From Coprinus comatus (taxonomy: Eukaryota > Basidiomycota > Agaricomycetes > Agaricales > Agaricaceae), in NCBI GenBank assembly GCA_034638255.1, contig JAWPGT010000083.1, positions 30,973 to 94,972 on the forward strand: a DNA stretch of 64,000 nucleotides, in the 5' to 3' direction. Below, piece after piece: positions 53,315 through 63,560 of the stretch; positions within the stretch are counted from its first letter, which is position 1; the number at the start of each line of letters is the position of its first letter. The translations under genes and the position numbers were made by a program. Below the pieces are notes generated by a model, which was not told the DNA's origin, did not search any database, and worked only from the letters and a program-made list of their open reading frames with translations.

Positions 53315-53995
53315 CGTGTACTTGGACAAGAAAGAAAAGAACAGAAGGCCGATTGTAATATCACAGTGTGCTTTCGTCATTTTGTATCAACATTCGTAAT
53401 TCTTCCTAAAATTCTATGGTTCCTAAAGTTGTTAATGTATGCTCTGTTTCTGTCTTGCCTCGGCCGCTGCAAATAAATCCACAGACTTCGCCTCGGAATA
53501 TTATAACCCTTGAGTAATTTTCGGGTTGGCTCTATCTCCGACAATATGACCTGTCTCAACTACGCTCACGAGTGTATAATGCCATAACGAGTCTAGGAGA
53601 ACTATGTGTATTGTGATTGGCTTGTTGGATAAATGTCTGAGGCCTGAAGGGTTGGATTTGGGATTTGGGAGGAGCATAGCGTGATGGAGGTACCACTTGA
53701 GTAGCACGAGTATAGTAAGCGTACTACACTATGGAGTGGCGACAAAAAGAGAAAGGGGGAATAGAGAGCACTGATACAGTAATAGACTATAGTTCAAATA
53801 TATCCACCGATCACACTGAGGAATGTTACCCAAACCATACACGGCCAATCTACTGAAAGAGTCGTAAAATAGAAATGAAAAGGACGTGCCTTATACTCTT
53901 GTCAGTGTTTCCGTCTCTCAGAAACTTCAGGTAGCAACAGTTCCAGATTTTGTTCCAAAACGTGATCTATGTTGTTGGTGTTGGGGAACAATGTG
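53315..53995. other. Flank between gene unit and KDZ element, no gene seen
   Basis: Short frames only. The 3' flank up to about 53400 matches the other family copies. Confidence 0.55.
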
Positions 53996-54200
53996 CAGGT
54001 AGCTGACGACCCAAAAGTGGTAACAAATAGGTACCACTAGTTGTTATAAAAGGGTACCACTAGTTGTTTTAATTGGGTACATACGTATGTTCCTTTCATT
54101 ATACATATGTATGTGCCTTTTATTGTACATATGTCTGTATATATATACCCATTATTATTATATGACACATTTTTTCATGATTAATGATGATTTTCTACAC
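53996..54200 (+). repeat. Left terminus of the KDZ element
   Basis: CAGGTAGCTGAC, then CCAAAAGTGGTAACAAATAG, two ACTAGTTGTT motifs and ATACATATGT-type words, ending near CCCATTATTATTATATGAC. Closely parallels 357-530. Confidence 0.8.
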
Positions 54201-54230
54201 CTTTAGTTTTGTCATATGCAAAAAAAAAAA

Positions 54231-55295
54231 CATAAGTTGTAGTAGAATTCTGCTAAACCTCCGTGTTCTTTAGTAGAATCCTACTAAAGGTATGAGTTCT
54301 TTAGTAGATTTCTACTAAAGGTATGAGTTCTTTAGTAGATTTCTGCTAAACCTACGTGTTCTTTAGTAGAATTCTGCTAAACCTCTGTGTTCTTTAGTAG
54401 AATCCTACTAAAGGTATGAGTTCTTTAGTAGATTTCTGCTAAACCTACGTGTTCTTTAGTAGAATTCTGCTAAACCTACGTGTTCTTTAGTAGAATTCTG
54501 CTAAACCTCCGTGTTCTTTAGTAGAATCCTACTAAAGGTATGAGTTCTTTAGTAGATTTCTACTAAAAGTACAAGTTCTTTAGCAGAATTCTGCTAAAGA
54601 ACTCACACCTTTAGTAGAATTCTACTAAAGAAGTTGTATGTTTAGTAGGATTCTACTAAAAAAACACATATGTTTAGTAGAATCCTACTAAAGAACACAT
54701 ATTCTTTAGCAGAATTCTACTAAAGAACACGTAGGTTTAGCAGAAATCTACTAAAGAACTCATACCTTTAGTAGAAATCTACTAAAGAACTCATATGTTT
54801 AGTAGGATTCTACTAAACAACACATATGTTTAGTAGATTTCTACTAAACAACACATATGTTTAGTAGATTTCTACTAAAGAACACATATTCTTTAGCAGA
54901 ATTCTACTAAAGAACACGTAGGTTTAGCAGAAATCTACTAAAGAACTCATACCTTTAGTAGAAATCTACTAAAGAACTCATATGTTTAGTAGGATTCTAC
55001 TAAACAACACATATGTTTAGTAGATTTCTACTAAACAAACACATATGTTTAGTAGATTTCTACTAAAACAACACATATGTTTAGTAGAATCCTACTAAAG
55101 AACACATATTCTTTAGCAGAACTCTACTAAAGAACACATATTCTTTAGCAGAATTCTACTAAACAACACGTAGGTTTAGCAGAAATCTACTAAAGAACAC
55201 ATATTCTTTAGTAGATTTCTACTAAACAACACATATGTTTAGTAGAATCCTACTAAAGAACACATATTCTTTAGTAGGATTCTTCTAAAGACTCA
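54231..55295. repeat. Palindrome array, about 35 units
   Basis: Repeated 18-22 bp palindromes TTTAGTAGAATTCTACTAAA and variants (ATTTC, ATCC, TCTGC centres), separated by ~11-bp spacers. Left of about 54590 the spacers read GGTATGAGTTC or CCTACGTGTTC. Right of it they are the inverses GAACTCATACC and GAACACGTAGG. The array is therefore itself a giant inverted repeat. Likely transposase-binding or cruciform-forming region (inference). Confidence 0.9.
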
Positions 55296-55353
55296 AGTTT
55301 TCTAAGATATATATATAGTATATTTCTTTATTAGAATATCAAACGATTATATT

Positions 55354-58334
55354 TTACTTCAAAAGATTCAATATTCTACTTCTGTTCCATAATGATAGAA
55401 AAACTGCAGTATATATAATTGCTCTTTCTTGCCCCATATATCTAACCGATTTTCTAATTCTTGTAAGTCCTCCATTTCCACATTCTGCTGCACTAGAGTT
55501 GATTTTTCCTAATGATGGTTGGCTAGAAGAATATGTTTTAAGAAAATAGGCTGCACTACAAGATTTATGACCTGTAGAATGAAAATTATCAATGAGAAAT
55601 AGGGTATCCATAAAAAAGTCGGGCTCTCTTGAACGACAATAAGGTCCAAGCTGGCAAGCAAAATCATAAATAACATATTTGGGAGCTTTTGGCCATCTTG
55701 TAACCATTGCTGAAAATACATCATTTCTTCCTTCGCTTGAAGGAATACAATGATATCCATAGCAAATAGAATGAGTGCACCATGCACACATAATTCCTCC
55801 AGTTAAGCCAGATTCTCCATAAGTGCTGTAATATTTATTACATTTTCCACCTCTGTCTTTTGGCTCATTTCCAGCTTCATGTTTAAGACCAGGATATTGA
55901 GGTCTATAACGAATTTGGGGTAAACTATATTTACATCCACTCTATAGAAATTTAGTAAAAAAAATAAGGTAGTTATAATATAAAAAATACCTTTTGCCAT
56001 CCACCTTCAGTTTTTTCAATATTATCTATAATCTTGGGACAAGGATATTTAATTATCTTTTCCATCAATCCTTTACATCTTTTGTTCATCCAAGAACAAA
56101 CCCCAAGAATAGAGTTATCCCAATATGGTTGTTGTTTTCTTTCATAGTTTAGAAGCCAAAATAAGGATGGAATACAACACAAATGATCGAAATTTGTTTT
56201 TTGAGTAGGATCATTGATAAAGTCTTCCAATAATAACAATGCTGGTCGGTTAATAACTTGAAGAGCAGAGTCATTACTTCCTAACTATTCAATATGAGAA
56301 TAGTATTGATAACAGTTAATCAAGAATTGATAAAATACCTGGTAAAAAAATGAAACAACTTCTTTTGGACATTGATTATTATGTTTTGATATTGCACTTG
56401 TAGTGCAATATCGTTTAAAAAGTAAACCCAAAGATTGGTTTTCTTTATTAAGCATATCTTGAAGGATAGGGAGATTTTCAAGTCTTGTAATTAGTTTTTG
56501 AAGATTTTTGGTAATTGTGGTATGAGATTCATCCTCAGAAGAATCATTATCAGAAAGCAAGTTTTTGGAAGGAGGAGTAAGACATAAAGGTTCTGAAAAT
56601 GTAGATCTTAATAGTTTTCTACAATCAGAATTTTCAATAAAAGCCTGGTTACGAATATATAAGCAATTTCGTATAGGAGCATTGGGATGAATAGAGGTTG
56701 GAGGATGGAGAGATTGTTGAAGATGTTTTTTGCTGAAGGCAAGTGTAACTCCATCCCAAATTATAGTCTCTGGAATATCTTTACATTGAGGACATTTCAT
56801 ATCTTCTTCTAATAAAAGAAGAGAAGCATATCCAAACCAAGCAGAACGAAAAGTCTTTTCATCCACAAAAGATAGAGAGCTTTGATATTTCTGATATCTT
56901 GAAGACACTACTTTTACCCAAGAGGTAAAAGGAGTTTCAGAGGTTGCATAGGAGATAGTATAGTCTTCAAGAAGGTCATGGGAGAATAAGGAGTGGTTGT
57001 TGAGATTAAAGATTCCATATTCCCTACAATCTGGTCCAATTGCTTGATAACGACTTTTAGAACAGCTTGGGCATTTTTGAAGTTGAATTCTTGTAGCGAT
57101 TGATTTTGTAAGAGTATAGACAATACAATCCAACTCATAGGTAGGATGTACTTTCATATATTCTTGTTCACAGGAACATTTGGAGAAATCGTTCAAAGAA
57201 AGAAGAGGTGGAAGGTTGGTAACAGGAGGTGCTTCAGAATATAGGGCAATATTGTCGGTAGGAATCCGGAATGATAAAGGAGGTAATATAGGTTGATATG
57301 AAATGGGTTTTATTGTCTTTAATCCCCACAATAGGAATAGAAAGATTATCTAGAGATAAACCTTATTAATAAATCATAAAATGTTTAATAAATGTTTTCA
57401 CCTCTATTATTAGGATCTTGAGATGCCGAAAATCCATTTCCATTGAAATAGAGTATTGATCTTTGTATATGAGTACATTTGGTTCCAGGATCTTTATTGC
57501 AACTCCAAGTTCCAAGACCATTATCAGGACCCTTATAAGAAGTAATAGTGCGACCTTTAACAGCATTGGGATCCTTTTTTGATGATACTGAAAAAAGATT
57601 AAGAAATCCAAATTCAATCCTTTCTCGTAGGAAAATAATAACATCAGAGTCAATATCTAAAATATAACTTGAGTTATGATAAAATAACTTTAGAATAGAA
57701 TTTAACCTTCAGGATCTTCAAACTTATTAGGATATTGTAATAAAAATCTTGTGTGAACACAGTTATTGGTTGATATTCCTTGACCACAATAACAAACAGG
57801 TATAGGAGGCTTGAAGAATAATCCATTTGTAAATGAAACCATTGATCCTATTATAGGTTTAGAAATAGAATGTATTATTTAAGTATTAATACATACCTTT
57901 AGAATAGATGATTTTGCATCCCAACCTGGAACAATGTATATATTTGATGTAAGTCGATGGAAAGGAATTGCCTTAGTTAAAACTCCATTGACAAATTCAT
58001 CATAGGTATCTTGAGGAGTTGGTAGTCCAAATATATCATCTTGTATATATTGATCTGGTACTTCAGGCTCTGAAGATAGATTAAAGGTAGGTATACCAGT
58101 TATTGTAAGATGATCAAAAGGGTTAGAAAGTTCTTGAGATGTGGATTTAAAAGAAATAGATTTTCTTCTTCTTTTGAACCCAGGTTTTTGATGACGTGGT
58201 TTTTTCTGAGGTGTTGAACTTGGACCAGATAGAGGATCATCTAGAGTAGTCAAAGAAGAAAATGGTTCTGGAGGAGATTCCAGTAATAAAAGAGATGTAA
58301 AATCATTAGAGATTTGTCTTCGTCTTTTGCCCAT
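55354..58334 (-). pseudogene. KDZ transposase with CxC5-type cysteine cluster
   Basis: Start ATG 58334 (MGKRRRQISNDFTSLLLLES), with basic stretches RRRKSIS and KKPRHQKPGFKRRRK as likely nuclear signals. Exons (minus): 58334-57897; 57809-57707 with VCYCGQGISTNNCVH; 57656-57402 with GTWSCNKDPGTKCTHI; about 57357-56339; 56284-55991; 55941-55354. The large exon holds the CxC5-type region (CSCEQEYMKVHP, CPSCSKSRYQAIGPDCREYG, SHDLLEDYTISYATSETPF, KCPQCKDIPETIIWDGVTLA). The catalytic domain follows: CAWCTHSICYGYHCIPSSEG, IYDFACQLGPYC (Asp), FLIDNFHSTGHKSC (Asp), SSAAECGNGGLTRIRKSVRY (Glu). Introns 56285-56338 (54 bp, in frame, marked by a TAG at its 3' end) and 55942-55990 (49 bp). The only lesion I see is a one-base frame change at a C4/G4 run (57324-57327). 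Confidence 0.88.
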
Positions 58335-58410
58335 AGAGGTAGGAATAGAGAATATAACATAATAGTAGATGGAGTATAAAGATAGTAATACAAATTACAT
58401 AAGTTCAACC
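58335..58410. promoter_or_regulatory. 76-bp divergent intergenic spacer
   Basis: Lies between the start codons of the KDZ gene (minus) and the coiled-coil gene (plus). AT-rich. Any promoter here would be bidirectional. Confidence 0.5.
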
Positions 58411-59535
58411 ATGTCTTCTTCCAGACAACGTCGTCCAACTCAAAAGATCCTTGATACTCCTATTGGTATTAAAAAGACCCGTCGTCCTCCTACATGTCGT
58501 ATATGCCCAAATAGACCACTTAAAAAGAATTGTGGATGTAGTGGGAAAAAAAAGGGAAGGATTCTTACTTCACAGGTGAATTTTTACTTTTATAAATGAA
58601 TAGGTCTAATATTTTAATAGGAAGTATTGGAAAAAGCATTAGTAGATGGACAAGAAGAGGAAGGAAGTCCGGAATTGAGAGATGATAGTCCAGAGGAGGA
58701 TAATATCTCTCATCATGATTCTCCTACTCCTCAAACTGGATTACAATCCTCATATATTCCAGTTCCAAGAACTCCATTATCTAATAGAGAAATGAGAAAC
58801 TGGTCCGAAACACCAGGAACTGAAGATTCAAGAGGCTCAACAGACTATGATGATATTGATAATGATTCGGATGACTCATCAACTCCAACAGTCTCAACTA
58901 TGAATACACCAACTCCTGGAGGAACAGGAAATTTATTTGGTAAAAAAGGGGGTAATAAAAGTTATAGTAATGGATTGGGCTATGTAGAAGGTGCAATGAA
59001 AGGAAATCAAAAATGGGGTATGTTTTTTTGTTATTATTGAATAATAATAAAACTAAGAAAAGATAGAAATAAAACGACCAAGAGAATTAAGACCTTTAAT
59101 CCAAGATGCAACAAAACGAAGTAAAAGATATAATCGTTTACTTCCCAAGTTAATAGGATCAGTAAGTAATCCCATAATCTTATTAAACTATTAATAATAA
59201 AATTTTCTTTCTAGGTAGAACGGTTTGCCCAAGAAACTGATTCATATACTATTATTCTTTCACAACCATCAAGTGGTGCACTTATGGATGCACATTATAG
59301 TTCACCAAGATTAAGAAGAGAAGGAAAGGAAGAAACAATTGAGTTTATTGAGAAGTTTCGGCAAATGGTTAATACTATGGTAGTTGCAAGGAGGGGGGAT
59401 ACAAAAGGATTGGCAAAAGATTTGGATAAGGCGAAAAAAGAAGTAGAAAAAGCAAAGGAGGAAATATTAAAAAAAGATGAGCTTTTGGAGGAATTAAGAG
59501 CTAAATTAGCAGAGATAGAAAAGCAGACATCTTAG
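58411..59535 (+). CDS. Coiled-coil accessory protein of the KDZ element
   Basis: Four exons: 58411-58575, 58621-59017, 59067-59161, 59215-59535. Introns of 45, 49 and 53 bp all have GT-AG borders, and phases fit to give 325 residues without a stop. N-terminus: MSSSRQRRPTQKILDTPIGI, then a Cys motif CRICPNRPLKKNCGC in a basic context. Middle: a Ser/Asp/Thr-rich acidic linker (EEEGSPELRDDSPEEDN; YDDIDNDSDDSSTP). Then IKRPRELRPLIQDATKRSKR, VERFAQETDSYTIILSQPSS, and a C-terminal coiled coil from about residue 265 (KGLAKDLDKAKKEVEKAKEE...ELLEELRAKLAEIEKQ). I do not recognise a family. Intact and divergent from the transposase, so it may be a co-expressed partner, for example a dimerising DNA-binding or assembly factor (inference). 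Confidence 0.72.
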
Positions 59536-59636
59536 ATATCTTAGTAATAAACCAAACAGCAACATTTGTTTCATTTTTTTAAACTAAAAAAACTACTTTC
59601 AACAAACAAAAAAACAACTTTCAACAAACAAAAAAA

Positions 59637-61329
59637 CTACAATGTAAAAAATGTTTTATCAATGGTTTCTCCTCTTAAATTCTCATACCTATAAAACCAA
59701 AATCCAAGAATCCTTCCCATCCCTGTATCCTGGTTTCCTTTCATAAGACCCAGTTCAGTTGAACCTGGCATAGGATGAAATGTTATAGTATTATTACAAG
59801 TAGCATTACCACAAGATATGGTAATGGGCGATAAATCTAGGATAGAAAATAAGTAGATATCAAAGATAAAAACAAAGATCTTACCCCAGCTGATATTCTT
59901 TAATTTTGTAATAGGCTTGTCATCTTTATTCTTCCTAAGAACCCATGGTTTAAAAACATGACAAGAAGAACAGGAGTTTGGAAGGTAATGGCCAAGTGGT
60001 CGGAATTGTTTATTACCCCAATGAAGGAAACAAATTTCATCTGAGTCTTTCTTGATCAACATTATACAATCTGTACCAAGTCCAAGATCAAATTCAGAGT
60101 AAAGAATATTGGGAAAAAGGTTTTTGCTGCCCAAGATAAGTGTTTGTTGGAGAAATCGGAGGATAAAGAGATTGCAGTTGACAGGGTGAAAATCAAGTTG
60201 TAAAAACGCCATAGAAAGCCAAAAGTATCTAGTAAAATAATGAGATAGGAGATAATAATTAAAAATAATGCTTACGGAGATACAAGTTGATGAACGTCAG
60301 CCCTATCTTTTTACGAGAGAAAAGGACCACCACACATAATAAAAAACAAAAGGGCTGTTTCATCTTTCTGAATTATTTTAAGTAAAGATGGAGGGAAAAT
60401 GATTGGAAATAACTAAGAACATTATTAGTATATGAAAAAAGAAAAAGAGTAAAATCTATACCTCAGAAATTGGAACAGCCTCCATGTTGGGAGGAGGATC
60501 AACCCAAATAAGCCCAGTATCAGGAGTAGAATGTGTATGGAGGAAAAAAATATAATGTTTGAATCTAAATAAATAGTTAGATAATTTTATTTCTGAATAT
60601 TAAAATAGAAAATTACTTCTTTAGTTCAGTACAAAGCTTCACAATTCTCTTTTTGAGTTTCTCAACTGCAGTATCTGCAGATAGATCGATTTTAATTTCA
60701 ATTAACTCCAAATAGCCATAAGGAGATCCTTTAGATCTTGGAAAATAGGATAGGAGATGTCCATAGGCCAAAGTAGAGACACATGATTTTGGGTTGAGAG
60801 ATGAAAGTCGAAAAACAACAATGGCAGTAGTATTATCGATATTAACAGTTGAGAACTTGGACCGAAATAAGATATTGGACTGGAGTGGAAAAGTTTGATT
60901 GAGATTTTCGAAAGGCTAAAAAATATCTGATTAGGTTTGGAATATCAATAATTAAAAATATGAACCTTATATGGAGCGTAGTCTCCATTAGTCTTAATCC
61001 AACATTGAGGGCAGGTAAACTTCTGCTTTAAGTGTTGTCTTTCCAAGTTGGGAAGACAAACATCTCTACAGATTGCACCATCACAAGTATCACAAAAGAT
61101 AAGATCTCCACCATTCATACAAAGAGAACAATACTAGATAAACATGTAAGTTAAATGAAAACAATAAAGAAACATATTATACAATGTGGTCATTTGTAGA
61201 AGTTGTGGTCTGATGGCTTGAAGTAGGACCATCAACTTCCATAGAATCATCTTCTTCGAGAGAAGAAAGATCACCATCAAAGAGATCAATACTGTTGAGA
61301 GAGAGTTTAGAACGTTTTCGAGGAGGCAT
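59637..61329 (-). CDS. PHD-finger-like accessory protein of the KDZ element
   Basis: Seven exons on the minus strand, all with GT-AG introns and matching phases, giving about 452 residues: 61329-61183, 61133-60966, 60915-60617, 60564-60462, 60412-60315, 60228-59885, 59836-59637. N-terminus MPPRKRSKLSLNSIDLFDGD, then an acidic LEEDDSMEVDG. Exon 2 encodes a PHD-like cluster: YCSLCMNGGDLIFCDTCDGA, ICRDVC and FTCPQC. The usual His is replaced by Cys. Later blocks: VVFRLSSLNPKSCVSTLAYG, GLIWVDPPPNMEAVP, LLFFIMCGGPFLS, DLGLGTDCIMLIKK, ISCGNATCNNTITFHPMPGS. PHD fingers commonly read histone tails, so a chromatin-targeting or silencing-evasion role is possible but inferred. The 48-bp intron 59837-59884 stays in frame if retained. 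No lesion seen. Confidence 0.72.
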
Positions 61330-61499
61330 GATGGAGGTACAAGTTAGAGAATGAAAGATATAATCTTGAAGTATTTGAATCAAAGATCAATCAATCAATC
61401 AGTCAGTCAATAGCTATAAAAGGAATCTTATATTAAATTTAACAAAGAGATGCTTAAAGAAGAAATATGATATTAAAATATATTTCATTATAATATAAT

Positions 61500-62730
61500 A
61501 GTTACAAGTGCGAAAATATGGCATTTAGGGTTAGGGTTAGGGCGACATTTTAGCAAAAAATTATATACATACCAAATACAAGTCAAAAAGAAGATTAAAA
61601 ACACTTTCAATAAGAAGTTTGAGCTAACTTCATATTAAAAGTGAAAATGAAACATATACTACTTGTGGGTGCTCAAGCCACAAGGAATACATGTTCCAAA
61701 AGAAATGTATACTATGAAAAAAAATACTATGTACAACTACACTACTTTACCTAAGACCTTGGAATGATGAATCAGTATTAGAAATAAAGAACAAGTAAAA
61801 GAAACATCACCTGAAATGTTGTAAATCACAAACCACAATTTCGTGAACAACCTGAAATCCCCAATACATCAGTTGTCTAACAAATAAAAAGTTGAACTTA
61901 CATTTCTACTCTAAATCTCTCCCATCCAAAAAAACATAGAAAACACTGATTAGAATAGAATAGATTAACAGACTGACACTCACCAAGTTTATCAACACCC
62001 AACACCTATCCCAACAATCTATAAGACAAGCCAAAAGTTAGATAAGTAGAATTGAAATAGAAGTACTTACAAAAACGGATGTTGAACCATACTGAAGATG
62101 AAGACACAAGAAATCATCCCTCCTCCCTTGCGAACAAGAGAACCCTTGAAACACGAAGTCTCAAGGCACATTAGAGTGGACAATAGATAACCCCCAGACC
62201 CAGAACAACCACCTACCTCCTCCGAAGAAGGGGTATCTTGGAAGTACAAAACCTCCAAGCACATAAATGGTTATTGAAAAGAGAACACACCATCTCTTCC
62301 TGCAAACAGGAAGAACCCTGGAAGTACGAAACCTCCAGGCACATTGATGATGATAATAATACAGGGACAACTCAAGGACCATCCTTCTCCTGTGAACAAG
62401 AGAAACCTTCACAACACGAAGTCATGAAGCACATTGAATGGCAAGGGACAACCCACACCCACCCCTCCTCCTGCGAACAAGAGGAACCCTGGAAGTACAA
62501 AACCTCCAGGCACATTAGGATGGAACAGCATAAGAACAACGATATCAACGCCAGCTCTACGTTTCCGAAACGAGCGGCAAGTCAACATGTGTCCCTATGT
62601 AACGAAGACCTTTCAAAGAAAGGTAACACCAGTACCACACACAATCATGTTCATAGCTGGGGCCCTCAGCATGAATGAAGATTATGACGCAGGGCTGCCT
62701 CTGGTGTGACATCGTCAAGGTAGAAGAATA
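61500..62730. repeat. Repeat family R, copy 3
   Basis: Three exact TTAGGG units (61525-61542), then TTTTAGCAAAAAATTATATAC, hairpin AATAAGAAGT...ACTTCATATTA (about 61608-61640) and GGGGCCCTCAGCATG...GCAGGGCTGCC (62660-62700). Same order as copies 1 and 2. On the minus strand a stretch RQPCVIIFIHAEGP (about 62699-62655) parallels RRMPCVKFINAIEGP in copy 1. Contains an internal tandem repeat at 62110-62530. Confidence 0.6.
62110..62530 (+). repeat. Tandem repeat, five units of about 75-100 bp
   Basis: Each unit carries CCTCCTGCGAACAAGAGGAA-like sequence, then CCCTGGAAGTACAAAACCTC and CAGGCACATT. Units start near 62115, 62213, 62289, 62380 and 62458. In one frame they translate as repeats of CEQEEPWKYKTSRHI. 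Confidence 0.8.
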
Positions 62731-63119
62731 AACGGGAAGACTGAAATAAAAATACCAAGAATAGAAGTAACTTTACATTATAAATAGTACTCACCTTATT
62801 ATAGCACATGCTATAAATACAAAATGATCAACACAGACAACGACGACGAGGATACTGGTGATCACCAATAACATACGTTGATCATAGACGATGACGAGAG
62901 AACCGGCTGTACATAGACGATGATGACGACGACGAGAGGATTAATGATGACGACGGAATTGTAAAGCAGCAAGCAAGTGATCAATACATAAGCCAAGTCT
63001 CGAGAACGATGAAGCAGATGTTGAACAAGGGGGATACAGAGACGACAAAGGTGGGGGATGGTGTCTGTTTTAATGAAATCGACGTTTGGTAAATAGATTA
63101 AGAATACAGGATCAGTGTA
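62731..63119. other. No gene recognised
   Basis: GACGACGA-rich low-complexity stretches (62840-62950). The 87-codon minus frame (62862-63125) resembles nothing known. Confidence 0.5.
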
Positions 63120-63560
63120 TGACATGTAATACGGGGAGGATCATATTCATCCTTGAACTTGTACACGGCGGACTCAAGAATTGTCCGAGCGACGTGTTAA
63201 ACATCTATGACGTGTAAACGGGGGATCGAGAATGATGAAGACATGTAAACCCCCAACGGGGGGGGGAGGGATAGAGAATCGTCGATGAAGCAATAAACAG
63301 GGGGGATCGAGAATAGTCCAGGCGCATGTAACCCAGGAGATCGAGAATCGTCGGATAACTTGTAAAGAATCGTCGACGAGTTTAAACGGGGGGGTGGGGG
63401 GGGAGGGGATCGAGAATCGTCGACGAACGTTTAAACGGGGCTGGGTCAGAGGTCGAGAATCATGACGATTGTAAATGGGGATCGTAGAATCGTGGACGAT
63501 CTGTAAACACGATGGGATCGAGAAATCAGTCGAGACTGTAACCAGGAGGATTGAATGGCC
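63120..63560. repeat. Degenerate minisatellite, units of about 35-45 bp
   Basis: Recurring GTAAACGGGG, GATCGAGAATCGTC and GACGA words, with G runs of variable length (for example 63258-63267 and 63386-63402). The G runs may contain sequencing errors. Confidence 0.75.

Larger units (their letters stand above)
53996..62730. mobile_element. Large KDZ-superfamily DNA element (left end present, right end not found)
   Basis: Left terminus CAGGTAGCTGAC at 53996, sharing ~170 bp of sequence with both ends of the 357-4443 element. A 1-kb palindrome array follows, then a CxC5-type KDZ transposase gene (minus), a coiled-coil protein gene (plus), a PHD-like protein gene (minus) and an R repeat. I could not find the inverse terminus GTCAGCTACCTG before 64000, so the right border is undefined and the end given is only the last R-repeat base. 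Membership of the two accessory genes in the element is inferred from position: they lie between the transposase and the R repeat, which also sits inside the TIR element at 357-4443. Confidence 0.7.

Noticed and set aside
54231..55295. Regular palindromes with spacers as a CRISPR array
   Set aside because: The genome is eukaryotic, spacers recur and invert instead of being unique, and repeats vary in their centres.
56129..56290. TAG at 56285-56287 as a nonsense mutation in the KDZ gene
   Set aside because: It is the AG end of a 54-bp GT-AG intron (56285-56338). The frame continues on the other side.
63258..63402. G-quadruplex cluster
   Set aside because: G runs are in a degenerate minisatellite with irregular lengths that may be sequencing errors. 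Not strong enough to report as a feature.
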